Below, one piece after another: positions 51,485-64,000 of a stretch of 64,000 nucleotides of DNA (position 1 is the first letter of the stretch; every line of letters begins with the position of its first letter). A model generated the notes under the pieces. It searched no databases, had not been told where the DNA came from, and saw only the letters and a list, made by a program, of their open reading frames with translations. The DNA is from Macrobrachium rosenbergii (taxonomy: Eukaryota; Arthropoda; Malacostraca; Decapoda; Palaemonidae): the NCBI RefSeq assembly GCF_040412425.1, contig NC_089794.1:4737083-4801082 (forward strand), given 5' to 3'. Position numbers and translations under genes: made by a program.

Positions 51485-51952
51485 TGACCTGATTTTCGGT
51501 CATATATAGGTTCTACCAGTACAAATGAAACATGTAAGATACAAGTAACACGTGTATTTCCCTTAATAGTTACACAGGGCCACTGTTGCTAATATTACGC
51601 TACTTAATTATGCAATTATAGTCGGAAGGTACCCTGAGGCGACACTCACCCATCACTGTCTTCCAGAAGCGCTTCCTAACCCGTTGCTGCTAAACCCTTA
51701 CTGATCTTTATTTTCAAACTGAACTTGCTTAGGTCATAGACCTCAGCTGATTGGTCTCTTATAATTGAAAGGGACCAAAAAGGGTCTTCGATGTATGGCA
51801 CTCATTTGAATTACCCACACCAAACCCCAACGATCGCATGACATTAAAAAAATCAGCAGTATCAGTTCGTTACTCTCTGATCACAAAGATGTACAACAAC
51901 TAACTGATTTTCCGTTACATCTCAAACATGAATTTCTATATAAATCAGTTCA
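51485..51952 (-). repeat. 5' LTR of gypsy element 2
   Basis: Partner of 45,025-45,486, with many substitutions and small indels. Confidence 0.92.
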
Positions 51953-51979
51953 TATGTTTGTATGTATATGTATATTACA

Positions 51980-51984
51980 TACAT

Positions 51985-52024
<40 letters not shown>

Positions 52025-52075
52025 ATATATATATATGTGTATGTGTGTATGTATATATATATATAATATATATAG
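51980..52075. repeat. (CA)n and (TA)n microsatellite
   Basis: CA array at 51,985-52,015 and short TA and TG blocks to 52,075, between the LTR and a Penelope fragment. Confidence 0.9.
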
Positions 52076-52880
52076 GCGGCTACTTGGAAATCTTAGCTTA
52101 ATGATAAATAATATTGCCAAGACCAGGAAGAACATTCTTTATTATACGACCTTAAAAGGTATAAAACCTCATCATCAGGATGTAATTTCATAAAAAAACC
52201 AACAAAGGATGAGAATCAATGAATTTTACAATAAAATTAATTGTCATAATAAATCTTCAGCAAAAATACTAACCAAATATATAAAATGAACAAGTAAATA
52301 CAAACTAAAAGGGTGAGACTTGTAAAATATCGTTTTAAAAATTAAAAGCGAACACAAACATAAAAATATGAAAATAAAAATAAAGTGAAATATAAACAAA
52401 CTACCACTCACAAAGTAAAATATTTAACGACCCAATTGTGTACTTACTATGAAATTACATGATATCTAGTTGAATACCAGACGAGTTGTTGTTCAATTCC
52501 GGTTTCATCTTTTTAATAACCAGCGGCTCTGGAATCAAAAGGTTCAGTCTATATAAACAAAAGACAGTACCGAAAATCCAGGTCAGTGAAAGGATAAGGA
52601 TGGTCCTGTGTAAATGGCAGAAAAGGGTGGTTTGGAAAGAGGAAACCTAGTTCTAATAGAAAGACCTCTGTGTTCCAAAATTCTGTGTCTGAGCCAGCGG
52701 GAACTGGATCCCCACGTATCGCAGACCACACTGCGAACAAGTGAACAAGTAAACGACACAGGAATTAAGGTCCACAGGCAGAGTAGGCTTCTCCCTCAAA
52801 AGTGATCTTATAGTAAAAGGATTACAGAAAACAAACCGGGAGCTAATTTGAGGGAATCAATGCTTAAGTATATCTTGTAA
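52076..52880 (-). mobile_element. Penelope-like fragment 4 (GIY-YIG domain and 3' UTR)
   Basis: On the minus strand, from 52,880 downward, broken frames give CVVYLFTCSQCGLRYVGSS (52,770-52,705), then RWLRHRILEHRGLSIRT, a GIY-YIG domain with the two-cysteine insertion typical of Penelope-like elements. A short C-terminal block and a 3' UTR follow to about 52,076. CCTGATGATGAGG near 52,170-52,182 recalls the start of the terminal motif in the other copies. RT is missing. The 210 bases before the next TA array hold nothing recognised. Confidence 0.75.
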
Positions 52881-53088
52881 CTTTTTTCGGACCATACAGC
52901 TACTATGACCAAGGTAAGGCAATTAAATGTACTTTACATTTTTACTAGCAGTTCTGTACACCGGTCTGGGACAAAATTTTTAATTTAAAAATTTTTCGGG
53001 AACTTTTAAATAAATACAAAAATGGGATATGAGTTTTCAGAAAAATAATTCTGGAGGAAAACCATATCTTGATGAAATAAATTAAAAT

Positions 53089-54311
<1,223 letters not shown>

Positions 54312-54396
<85 letters not shown>
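54312..54396. repeat. (TA)n microsatellite, right of solo LTR
   Basis: TA array starting at the last base of the solo LTR. The next 600 bases hold no recognised feature. Confidence 0.95.
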
Positions 54397-54399
<3 letters not shown>

Positions 54400-54998
54400 C
54401 TTTACAATGCAAAAGCTACTAAAGTTACCGGAAAGACATTTAACTCACGAAAAGCTTACCAAGTCGTATCATTCACTAGAAAAAGATGAACTGACTTTCT
54501 AAAACTCTCCATACACCAAAAGCAGTCTTTAATAGCAGTAATTAAATAAAAGTGAATAGCCTCATCTAGGAATGTCATACGAATCGTGTTTTTAATAACA
54601 GTGAAGTAAGAAACGCATATGAAGCCATATATTCATAAATTTATAGTTTATGAAGCCGTTAGCTCTAAAATGGAAGCGACGAGACCAGTCTCACGTCATT
54701 CGATTACACTTCGAATTATATTCCATTACACATTACATTTGCAATATAATAAATATAAAGGAGACATTAATGACACAAAGGCAGCATTTCTATTGTTATG
54801 TCTCTCATATACATACACATTTAGACTATTGTATCCCTCATCCGCGGATATATCCGATGGCTGGTGTAAATCGTTTAAAGTGTGTTAGGTTTCAAAAACG
54901 ATACTCGTCATATGGGATACAATATGCAATTTGGAGTGACTTTTGTTATAGACACGTACAATGAAAATGAAAAAGATAATCTTTTTTGTATTTACAAA

Positions 54999-55001
<3 letters not shown>

Positions 55002-55081
<80 letters not shown>
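55002..55081. repeat. (ATT)n microsatellite
   Basis: About 26 trinucleotide units. The 800 bases after it are AT-rich and unassigned. Confidence 0.95.
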
Positions 55082-55884
55082 TCAGTAAACGACAATCTAC
55101 GCCTACTCATCTCTGCAAAGTGGATAGAAATAAAATATTTCAAAAAAAAATGTATATTTCTTATCATATAACAACAAAAAGCCTATTAAAAAGTCTTTCG
55201 AAAATTAATAAGAAAACGTAAAATTCTAAATTTATTCATAAGGTCTTCTCAGAGATGATGAACGTTTGCATTTCTTATACTTCCTGATCTCACTCTGATA
55301 AAAATTGGGTATTTTGTAGTTCATATTTACTTTCGGAACGAAGGAATATCATCTATTGGCAAAAATCCCATTTTCGTATTATTTTGCTCTTTGCTAAAGG
55401 AAATAGTTTTTAAATGAACCTTTGCTATATTCTGAACGGAAATTTTACCATTTTTCAATGTAATATCTCATTGTAGAAATACACAATGCATAACATGTAT
55501 TCAAAAACTATTTTTTATTTTTGGCACTGAAACACCAAATTCATTTCTTACATACCTGAAAAAAAACTAGCAATATAATTTCGTGACCAATATTTTATCA
55601 CAGACGTTTGTACCTGAGGGACTTTTATATATATTTTTCAGCCTAAACCCTTTCCTGTAAAAAGCCTCTATTCTACAAAAATCCCCGAAATTATATAAAG
55701 AAGTAACCTACGAGTGGGCTTCTCTTCAGAAGCCGTATTTTTCCTCTTTCTTCAGTCATGGAAATTATTATTCTTTCCATTTTTCTTCCTCCCTGAAAAG
55801 AAGGACAAACTTCATGTAGTTGAAAGTTAATGAGGTCATTTTGGACGACCGAGTGGGAGGTTGTTCGATAGTCAAGGATTGTTC

Positions 55885-56864
<980 letters not shown>

Positions 56865-56872
56865 CCAAAAAG

Positions 56873-56966
56873 GACCTCATTCAAGCTGGATGGTATCTAA
56901 TGGAGTTTTTATTCAGAAAAAGTTACAAGCTTTCTCGGACAAAAAGTCCACATTATCAAGTATCCG
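56873..56966 (+). repeat. Repeat family B, single arm
   Basis: One unit matching 6,960-7,049. About 640 bases of unassigned sequence follow, to the next array. Confidence 0.85.
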
Positions 56967-57618
56967 CCCTTTTCCCTCGCTGAAGCCACCTCTTCTACAA
57001 GGTAAAGTGATCTGTTGCAAGGGTTCTTCCTGTCAGCCACACTTTTAATTCTCGTAATAAACTTCCTATATCCATTTCTAAGTGCCAGTATTTCCATATC
57101 AACCTTGCCTTGTTAGGGCAGAGTTACGTATCTGCCTGTGTTAAAATAATTACATAACATCGTGTGTTCAAGGTTTCTTGGCTCTCTGTGCTCGCCTTGT
57201 CTTATGAATATTTTTCCGCGTCCTTACTGGCTTTTAATTCGTGAATCTCTCCCTTTACAGAGGGTTTGTTAGCTGTGGAAATCTCTCTTGACTGTGCCTT
57301 GCGTCAGCATCGTCGCACCGACGGATATACTTTCAAGTTTTTCCAGTTATATTTAACCTCTCAGGCCTTGCATGCCCGATTAGTCCATTTCATCTTTTGA
57401 TATTTCATTTCATGTGAATACACGTAATTTTAAACTTACCTTACCGTGTTTACTTGTGAGCAGAGCCATCAGCTCAGATAAATTCCCCCTTTTACCTTGT
57501 TTTCACGATTTTCTGAATCAACAGCAGTCAGATGTTATACAAAAATAGAGGTAAGTAACGAAATCATTCATTTAGTGTCTATAACTGGCTCACGGTGAGC
57601 ATTTCCCCAGAAAAAATC

Positions 57619-57912
<294 letters not shown>

Positions 57913-57913
57913 A

Positions 57914-58978
57914 TATAATTCTCCAATCTCTTATGCCACACCTCAAGCCATGTAAACGAATAAATCCTCTAATCATATTTTAAACATTTGCAGTTCGAAT
58001 ACAGCCTCAACCATGAAATCCCCAGCTTTCGTTGTTATTAATGAAGCAAATAAAAGCAGTTCTCGATCATCAATACCTGTGTTTCAACGATACCAGATTC
58101 GTAAATGTTCCATAAAATAACAACACACTGCCTATGTCTCCCCATTATGTCAGCACAGTAGACAAGAAACTTTACATCACCAATCGGCAAAATGACACTT
58201 CTCCTGACAGCGGAGTGAGTTGTTACCTTTATAGATATAGAACTTTCCCTCCAGTGCTACGAGGAGCCCGGCTCATAATTAACCTCCTGGGGACCCTCCC
58301 TTGGACACGCATCTTGACAACACTATAAATGATGTCATGCATATCGGATGTCACAGACTGATATTAATGACGTGCTCTGTTAAGAATGTCGATCATGGGA
58401 AGAGAAATGCGAGTGTCGTGACAGAAAATGGAAATGTCTCGTATTATGTTCGTTTCTATATCGCTTTCACTGATCTGTGTCAGTGAAAAGGCTTTCTATC
58501 AGGAAGAAGGTTGGGTATGGTACACTAGTTCGCATTTGTAGAATGTGAATAGGATGGCATTTTTTCAATTACGTCCTCGTGATGTATATGATGTTATTCT
58601 TACAAAGGCCACAAAACCAAAAAGAGCATTGGAAATAACATTTAAAAAGCTACAAAACTTATACAACTTAAAACGTTCGTTATCTGTTGAGTGCATTATT
58701 TTCTATATTTATTTATTATTTAGATACGACTCAATTCCCTTTACCATTGTGTGGTCTGCTTATATTTTTTCAATGGTGTAATCATGATCCTTTATGCTGT
58801 GTACCTCTTTTGAAAACTCAATAAACATATTGTATCCCTCTGTACGTATCCGCGACAGTAAAGTAATTTTGCCTATTGTTCTGATTTTCGATATTTTTAT
58901 TGTGATTTTGGTCTTATTGTGTAGCTAGTTAATTGTTCAATTTGACCTTTTAGACTGTGCATCATGGCTTCTTTCTGG
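57914..58978 (+). repeat. Dispersed repeat family A, copy 3
   Basis: Full copy, collinear with 35,652-36,560 from the ccacacctcaa block to the gactgtg...ctggc end before the TA array. Confidence 0.8.
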
Positions 58979-59106
<128 letters not shown>

Positions 59107-59251
59107 TAACTTTATCACATACACAATTGTTCTGTGCATTAGTAGAATTACTAAAAGGACATCATTCAAACTGGATGGTATCTAATGGAGTTTTTTATTC
59201 AGAAAAAGTTACAAGCTTTCTTGGACAAACAGTCCACATTATCAAGTATCC
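59107..59251 (+). repeat. Repeat family B arm with its flank
   Basis: The unit 59,156-59,251 matches 6,960-7,049. The preceding 49 bases are the reverse complement of 7,236-7,286. The next 430 bases hold no recognised feature. Confidence 0.85.
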
Positions 59252-59673
59252 GTACAATCTACTTGCTTCTGTGATCTTTAATCACTCGTCTTGCCTTATT
59301 TGAAGATGCAGATTTGTCATCATCTAATAAGAGAAGTCCAGTATTGATCTGTCTGTTATGACTTAGGCAACCATACCTATACCTGTCGCTTCCAAAAAAT
59401 ATAAATTCCGTCTATTAGCAATTTTGTTCATCTCGGTGGTCGATTGTCATCTGGGGACTGAAATATTCCAGTGCTGGCCATCCTCTCAAATTCGCTGTCA
59501 GTATAAAACCTTTCAGTTTGATTCATCCTCTAGAGTCTAGACACTAAATTTCACTGGGGGAAAGCATTTGTCCCACATTACTGCTCGAAACAGAACAGAC
59601 GGAATGTGGAAATTCTGTTAGTTCATAAAAATGGTTCATGGGAATTGAAGGCTATCATTGATTTTACATTGTT

Positions 59674-59680
<7 letters not shown>

Positions 59681-59732
<52 letters not shown>
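59681..59732. repeat. (TC)n microsatellite
   Basis: Pure CT array of about 26 units. Confidence 0.95.
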
Positions 59733-59736
<4 letters not shown>

Positions 59737-59841
59737 TTTAAAAGAATGATCGTATTTCAGTGCATTTCCTAGATTTTATCGCTTCATCCAACAAAAATGA
59801 TATCAAGACTTATAAAAATTTTTACTTTACAGAAGCACACA

Positions 59842-60197
<356 letters not shown>

Positions 60198-60204
60198 AGA
60201 AACA

Positions 60205-60825
60205 ATCAACACAGTCATGTGTGGAACAGAAATAAACTTCTGACTCACATCAGGATCGAAAACAAGTCTTTCAATTGAAAGGCAAGGTCGCTGCCCACTA
60301 GGCCATACAAGTCATAAAAGGAATTACCTATGCAAGCTAACTGCTTGCATACCAGTGTGTTTTCCCCAACTTCCCGACTCAGCAATGACCCAGTTGACAG
60401 GATTTCATTCGAATTACCCCTTCTGAGTGAATAAGATAGAAATAATCAACACACAATCACGTGTGGAACAGAAATAAATTTCTGACTCACATCAGAATCG
60501 AACCCAGGTCTTTCAATTGAAAGGCAAGGGCTCTGTCTACTAGACCATACAAGTCAGAAAAGAAGTTGGAACCTGAGGACAACTGTGCTCCTGGAATTAC
60601 CTATGCAAGCTGACTGCTTGCATACCACCGTGTTTTCCCCAACTTCCCGACTCAGCAATGATCCAATTGACAGCATTTCATTCAGATTATCCCTTCTGAG
60701 TGACTAAGATAGAAATAATCAACACACAATCACGTGTGGAACAGAAATAAATTTATGACCCACATCAGGATCGAACCCAGGTCTTTCAATTGAAAGACAA
60801 GGGCGCTGCCGAACTTCTTTTTTGT
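60205..60825 (-). repeat. Three tandem tRNA-derived SINE copies
   Basis: On the minus strand each copy has an A-box-like GGCCTAGTGGGCAGCG and a B box GGGTTCGATCC (mutated to TTTTCGATCC in the copy near 60,255), followed by a body with tttatttctgttccacacgtg. Equivalent points lie at 60,219, 60,461 and 60,734, giving periods of 242 and 273 bp. The third copy is cut off after its head. Confidence 0.75.
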
Positions 60826-61019
60826 GCCATTGCATGTTAGCTGCATGTTTTAAGAATAGAAAGCTAGGAAGCAACTCAGTCAAAGAGTTAATCAATGAAT
60901 AGTGCCCGTATTCCTTCGTCCACATGATAAAGACAATTTGAAAGTTCTGAATTCCAAGATAGGCACGCTGTAGGCAACCACCAAGGCTTTGATTCCAGCT
61001 ATTTTCGTAATCCTGTATT

Positions 61020-61024
<5 letters not shown>

Positions 61025-61090
<66 letters not shown>
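61025..61090. repeat. (TC)n microsatellite
   Basis: Pure CT array of about 33 units; the minus-strand frame across it is an Arg-Glu artefact. About 840 bases of unassigned sequence follow. Confidence 0.95.
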
Positions 61091-61093
<3 letters not shown>

Positions 61094-61929
61094 TGATCGA
61101 TAGGAAAAGCTAGGCAGTATTATGGAATCTAAATTTCCTCTCTCAAGACGAGATAATAGTAATTTTGACCCGGAATCTTCAATCCTAGACCACGTGGTCC
61201 CATCCCTAACAGTCTGCCATCTTTAATTTTGAGTTCCATTGGGATTCCCATTGTTATAAACAATGCTCACACAGCGTTCATATAGAAATCCCTTTCTTAT
61301 GCTCGCTAATTTTTAGCTATACGTCCGTGCACCTCACCTCATTTTTGAGAGTGATAACCCTTTAATTCTTTAATTGAGTAGGATATTCCTTGGCAAGCCC
61401 ATAGTATTCCTGTAACTTTATTTATGAATTTCATTCATTACTGCGGGAGCCTGCGAGCTTGGGAAAAAGGGTTGCCCAGGCAAGCCAGACAAACGGTCAA
61501 GAGTCCCCCCCACCCCCACCCAACACGCCTGACTCATTCATTGACGGCAGATGTCACAAGATCAGAAGTAAAAATTAGAGTACTATTATTAGTCAGATGC
61601 GAGCTAAGATTTGTTTTGATAATGGAGAATAACAATTTCTTCCCTCCCCACGCATAACCTTTTGGCAGTTTGGACTGCCGCAAGCATGTTAAAATTAAGC
61701 ATTTTATCTTAACCATAGTGCGTTGGAGATTTTAACATTTCGACAGGATCGATGTACTGTTTTCATCACGCCACATTTAAATTATTTGACAGTGCAAGGA
61801 TATTTCCTTTACACACTGTAAGTGTATAACGCCATAAGCCCTTTATTAGTTCTGCAGTGTCTCTCCACAAATGAAGTATACATAAAGGCTTACTTTAGCT
61901 TGGGCTAAATTTTTGTTCATTAAGAACCC

Positions 61930-62590
61930 TTGAGTCTTTCAGGCACCCTGGAATTTGATTCTTATTTAGACATACTAATTTTCGTTTATTACGAACCATT
62001 TGGTCTTTCAGACGCCCTGAAGTTTAAGTCTTGTTCAGACACATTAACTCTCATTCCTTACGAACAATTGCGTCTTTCAGACACCTTGAGATTCGAGTCT
62101 TATTCAGACATATAAATTATTGTTCATTTCGAACAACTGAGTCTTTTGAATACCCTGAAATTTGTCTTATTCTGACGTATTAATTTTCGTTCATTTCGAA
62201 TAACTGAGTCTTTTCAGACACCCTGAAATTTGTCTTTTTCAGACATATTAATTTTCTTTCATTATGAACAACTGAGTCTTTTCAGACAGACTGAAATTTA
62301 AGTCTTTTCAGACAACTGAGTCTTGTCAGACAACTTGAATCTATTCAGATACCCTGAATCTGTTAATTTCGAACAACATTGAGTCTCTTCAGACATATTG
62401 AGCCTATTCACCCAGACAGCCCTGAGTCTTTTAGACATATTGAAACCAGTTCATCACAAATAAACTTGAGTCTTTTGAGATACCCTGAGTCTATTCAGAC
62501 ACATTGAATCTGTTCATTTCGCACAGTATTGAGTCTCTTCAGACATATTGAACCTGTTCACTCAAACAGCCCTGAGTCTTTTCAGACATA
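61930..62590. repeat. 69-bp minisatellite upstream of gag
   Basis: A gagtctttcagacaccctgaa core recurs at about 61,934, 62,003, 62,071, 62,141, 62,208 and 62,276, with a period of 67-70 bp. From 62,300 to 62,590 the units are shorter and more decayed. It probably belongs to the leader or LTR of the element that follows. Confidence 0.75.
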
Positions 62591-62633
62591 ATCAGTTTCT
62601 AACAGGTCACATCCATGTAAGTGTTATCTCAAG

Positions 62634-63700
62634 ATGTCTACAACATCCAGAGCCCAGCAAAACGAGGACTTCAAGTTCTACATGTCTGCTGGAAAGGACA
62701 TGGGACTGTCAGGACAAGCCTTGAGGGATTGGGTCCAAGAGAGAGTAGACGATGCCAAGGCAGAAGAAAGAAAAAATAGCCCAGGAGAAATGAGAAGAGG
62801 CAGAACGACAGGAGAAAGAGAAAGAAAGAATAGCCCAGGAGAAACGAGAAGAGCAGAACAACAGGAGAAAGAGAAAACACGACAGGAGGAAGCGAAATAA
62901 CGGAAGGAGAGGGAGAAAGGAAGAGCTCATCAGCTTGCAATGACGGCTCAAGGAATGTGCAACACCCCAACCCCCTCTCCACATTTAACCCTCAGCAGTG
63001 TAGGCTCCCTCATAAGAAATGGGATGAAGCCAAGCCTGAAGCCTGGCTCAACCATATTGAAAAGGTCCTGACAACCTATCAGCCCTCTACTGAAGAAGTG
63101 CCTCTGATCCTGGGAAGCACCTTGAAGGGAAGGGTGCTATTGCATTCAATACTCTCCCCCTTGAGGATCAAGGAAATCTTGCCCTTGTCACCCAAGACAT
63201 TATAAAGCTTTTGAAATAACTCTTGACCATTGGAGGAAACAGTGGAGACCTATGCCCAAGGGATCAGGCCAAACCTGGCCTGAGTGGATCTTCAAAAAGA
63301 CCCAGACCCTGAAATAATGGCTAGAATCTCTCAAAGCCACTAGTGTGGAAGATGTCCTCGAACTCTTCCAGCTTGAGGACTGCTTATTTTATGCCCCGCC
63401 AACTCTCATCACTCATCTAAGAGATAAGGCGCCTAAGACAGTGGTCGAGTGCTGTCGTTGGGCTGACATATGGTATATGCATCATCCCCATTTTAGTTCC
63501 TTTGGACGAAGATTATATCCCTCCTTGCCTGCCTCAACCAACTCCCAGCAACCTCTCAAAAATTTGCACCCCCATAAGAAACCTGTTTGTGGGTATTGTA
63601 AGAGAACAGGGCACCTCACTGAACAGTGGTGCTTGAAGGCTGAGAATCAACCAGGAGACACCTCTATGTTGTCAAAAGGGACAGCACCCTAATGAGCCAT
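62634..63700 (+). pseudogene. gag: gypsy-like 3 gag, three frames
   Basis: The ATG at 62,634 opens a frame with a short helical start (LSGQALRDWVQERVDDAKAE) and a charged Glu/Arg-rich coiled stretch to 62,900. The frame 62,957-63,205 (HKKWDEAKPEAWLNHIEKVL) looks like the capsid N-terminal domain. The frame 63,345-63,692 continues with VEDVLELFQLEDCLF and a zinc knuckle, CGYCKRTGHLTEQWC (C-x2-C-x4-H-x5-C). Two frame changes and stops break it. A repeated block of about 60 bp (agcccaggagaaa...) at 62,775 and 62,830 is an internal duplication. Confidence 0.75.
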
Positions 63701-63779
63701 GCCTGGGTTGTGGACGAAAGGTGAAGGGCCTGCTCCCTCCAATGGGACAGTGCCAGGTAAAGATTATAGCCAGACTTAT

Positions 63780-64000
63780 TGCCCCACTTGCAAAATCTAT
63801 GGGCACTCTGCCCAATGGGCAAAGTGCCCTAGTAATAATAAGTCAAGTACACCTGCCCTTGCCTTGGCAGTCACCGACCCAACATCCTTAGGTCCTCCAG
63901 CCCAGGGTCCCATATATGTGCCACCTCCCCGAGGCAGATGCCCCGCCAGCCAGGTCAAGGCATTTGATGATTCTGGCACACAAATGTCCCTCATAAGGGA
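63780..64000 (+). pseudogene. pol: gypsy-like 3 second zinc motif and protease start
   Basis: A CPTCKIYGH...C segment (near 63,782) is followed by a proline-rich linker and FDDSGTQMSLIR (63,963-63,998). The DSG with a following SLIR is the active-site start of a retropepsin. The domain continues beyond the window. Confidence 0.75.

Larger units (their letters stand above)
45025..51952 (-). mobile_element. Ty3/gypsy LTR retrotransposon 2, full length, decayed
   Basis: LTRs of 462 and 468 bp (45,025-45,486 and 51,485-51,952) bound gag, protease, RT, RNase H and integrase on the minus strand. Both LTR ends obey TG...CA. A purine tract precedes the 3' LTR, and a TGG-starting primer site follows the 5' LTR. 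The LTRs differ at many positions by eye, so it is older than gypsy element 1. No clear target duplication (gtgtg against tatgt). No env-like frame. Confidence 0.92.
62634..64000 (+). mobile_element. Gypsy-like retrotransposon 3, gag and protease start (runs off window)
   Basis: A gag-type frame, zinc knuckles and the first part of an aspartic protease in standard order, cut by the window end. No LTR is visible; the upstream minisatellite may be its leader. Confidence 0.7.

Noticed and set aside
60205..60825. Functional tRNA genes
   Set aside because: A and B boxes are present, but no complete acceptor stem or anticodon arm is evident and the bodies continue as SINE sequence.
61424..61657. 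77-codon frame before the minisatellite
   Set aside because: No domain, no conserved neighbour and a poly-Pro/His stretch caused by a C-rich run.
61930..62590. CRISPR-like array
   Set aside because: Units are contiguous diverged tandem repeats without unique spacers, in a eukaryotic genome.
62671..62984. Minus-strand frames rich in Leu, Phe and Ser that look membrane-like
   Set aside because: They are the complement of the Glu/Arg-rich coiled part of the plus-strand gag frame.

Overview
This window reads as an intergenic, repeat-saturated piece of an animal genome, most likely a decapod crustacean. The reasons are very long (TA)n arrays often joined to (CA)n or (TG)n, tRNA-derived SINE fragments, several Penelope-like elements, Ty3/gypsy elements, an APE-type LINE with a 2A motif, and at 33,318-33,752 a repeat that I recognise from memory as common in decapod sequences (not searched). 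I found no convincing host gene, no rRNA and no intact tRNA. Nearly every long open frame is either a mobile-element protein or a (TA)n artefact.

Layout. 1-13,360: a dispersed repeat bordered by TA arrays, two Penelope-like elements (about 1,789-3,774 and 4,637-6,650), two fold-back repeats, AT-rich unassigned DNA. 13,361-14,518: a solo LTR with a 5-bp target duplication. 15,763-25,028: a nearly complete Ty3/gypsy element (gag, protease, RT, RNase H, integrase, a short env-like frame) sitting inside a (TA)n array. 25,264-31,040: a decayed element with long terminal inverted repeats that carries one large, disrupted gene of a widespread but unnamed invertebrate family. It has an HxxADTR/DTx motif pair, a G-rich helix-hairpin-like motif and a cysteine-rich CXC-like tail. 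33,318-38,710: decapod SINE-like repeat, Penelope fragments, dispersed repeats and a fold-back. 39,280-41,220: a heavily decayed gypsy pol relic. 41,600-44,420: a LINE relic. 45,025-51,952: a second full-length gypsy element on the minus strand with LTRs. 52,070-52,880: a minus-strand Penelope fragment. 53,227-54,311: a probable solo LTR between two TA arrays. 55,000-61,100: microsatellites, palindromes, dispersed repeats and three SINE copies. 61,930-64,000: a 69-bp minisatellite followed by the gag and start of protease of a further gypsy-like element that runs off the window.

How the parts relate. The coding units belong to separate mobile elements rather than to a shared pathway. Two themes link them. 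First, TA arrays repeatedly mark the edges of insertions and of inverted duplications. Second, the elements differ in age: the LTRs of the 15.8-25 kb gypsy are almost identical, and the coding breaks I examined are single-base changes at homopolymers, while the gypsy relic, LINE and TIR element carry many in-frame stops. The TIR-bounded element is the best candidate for an undescribed system. All similarity statements are by eye and from memory of families; no search was run.
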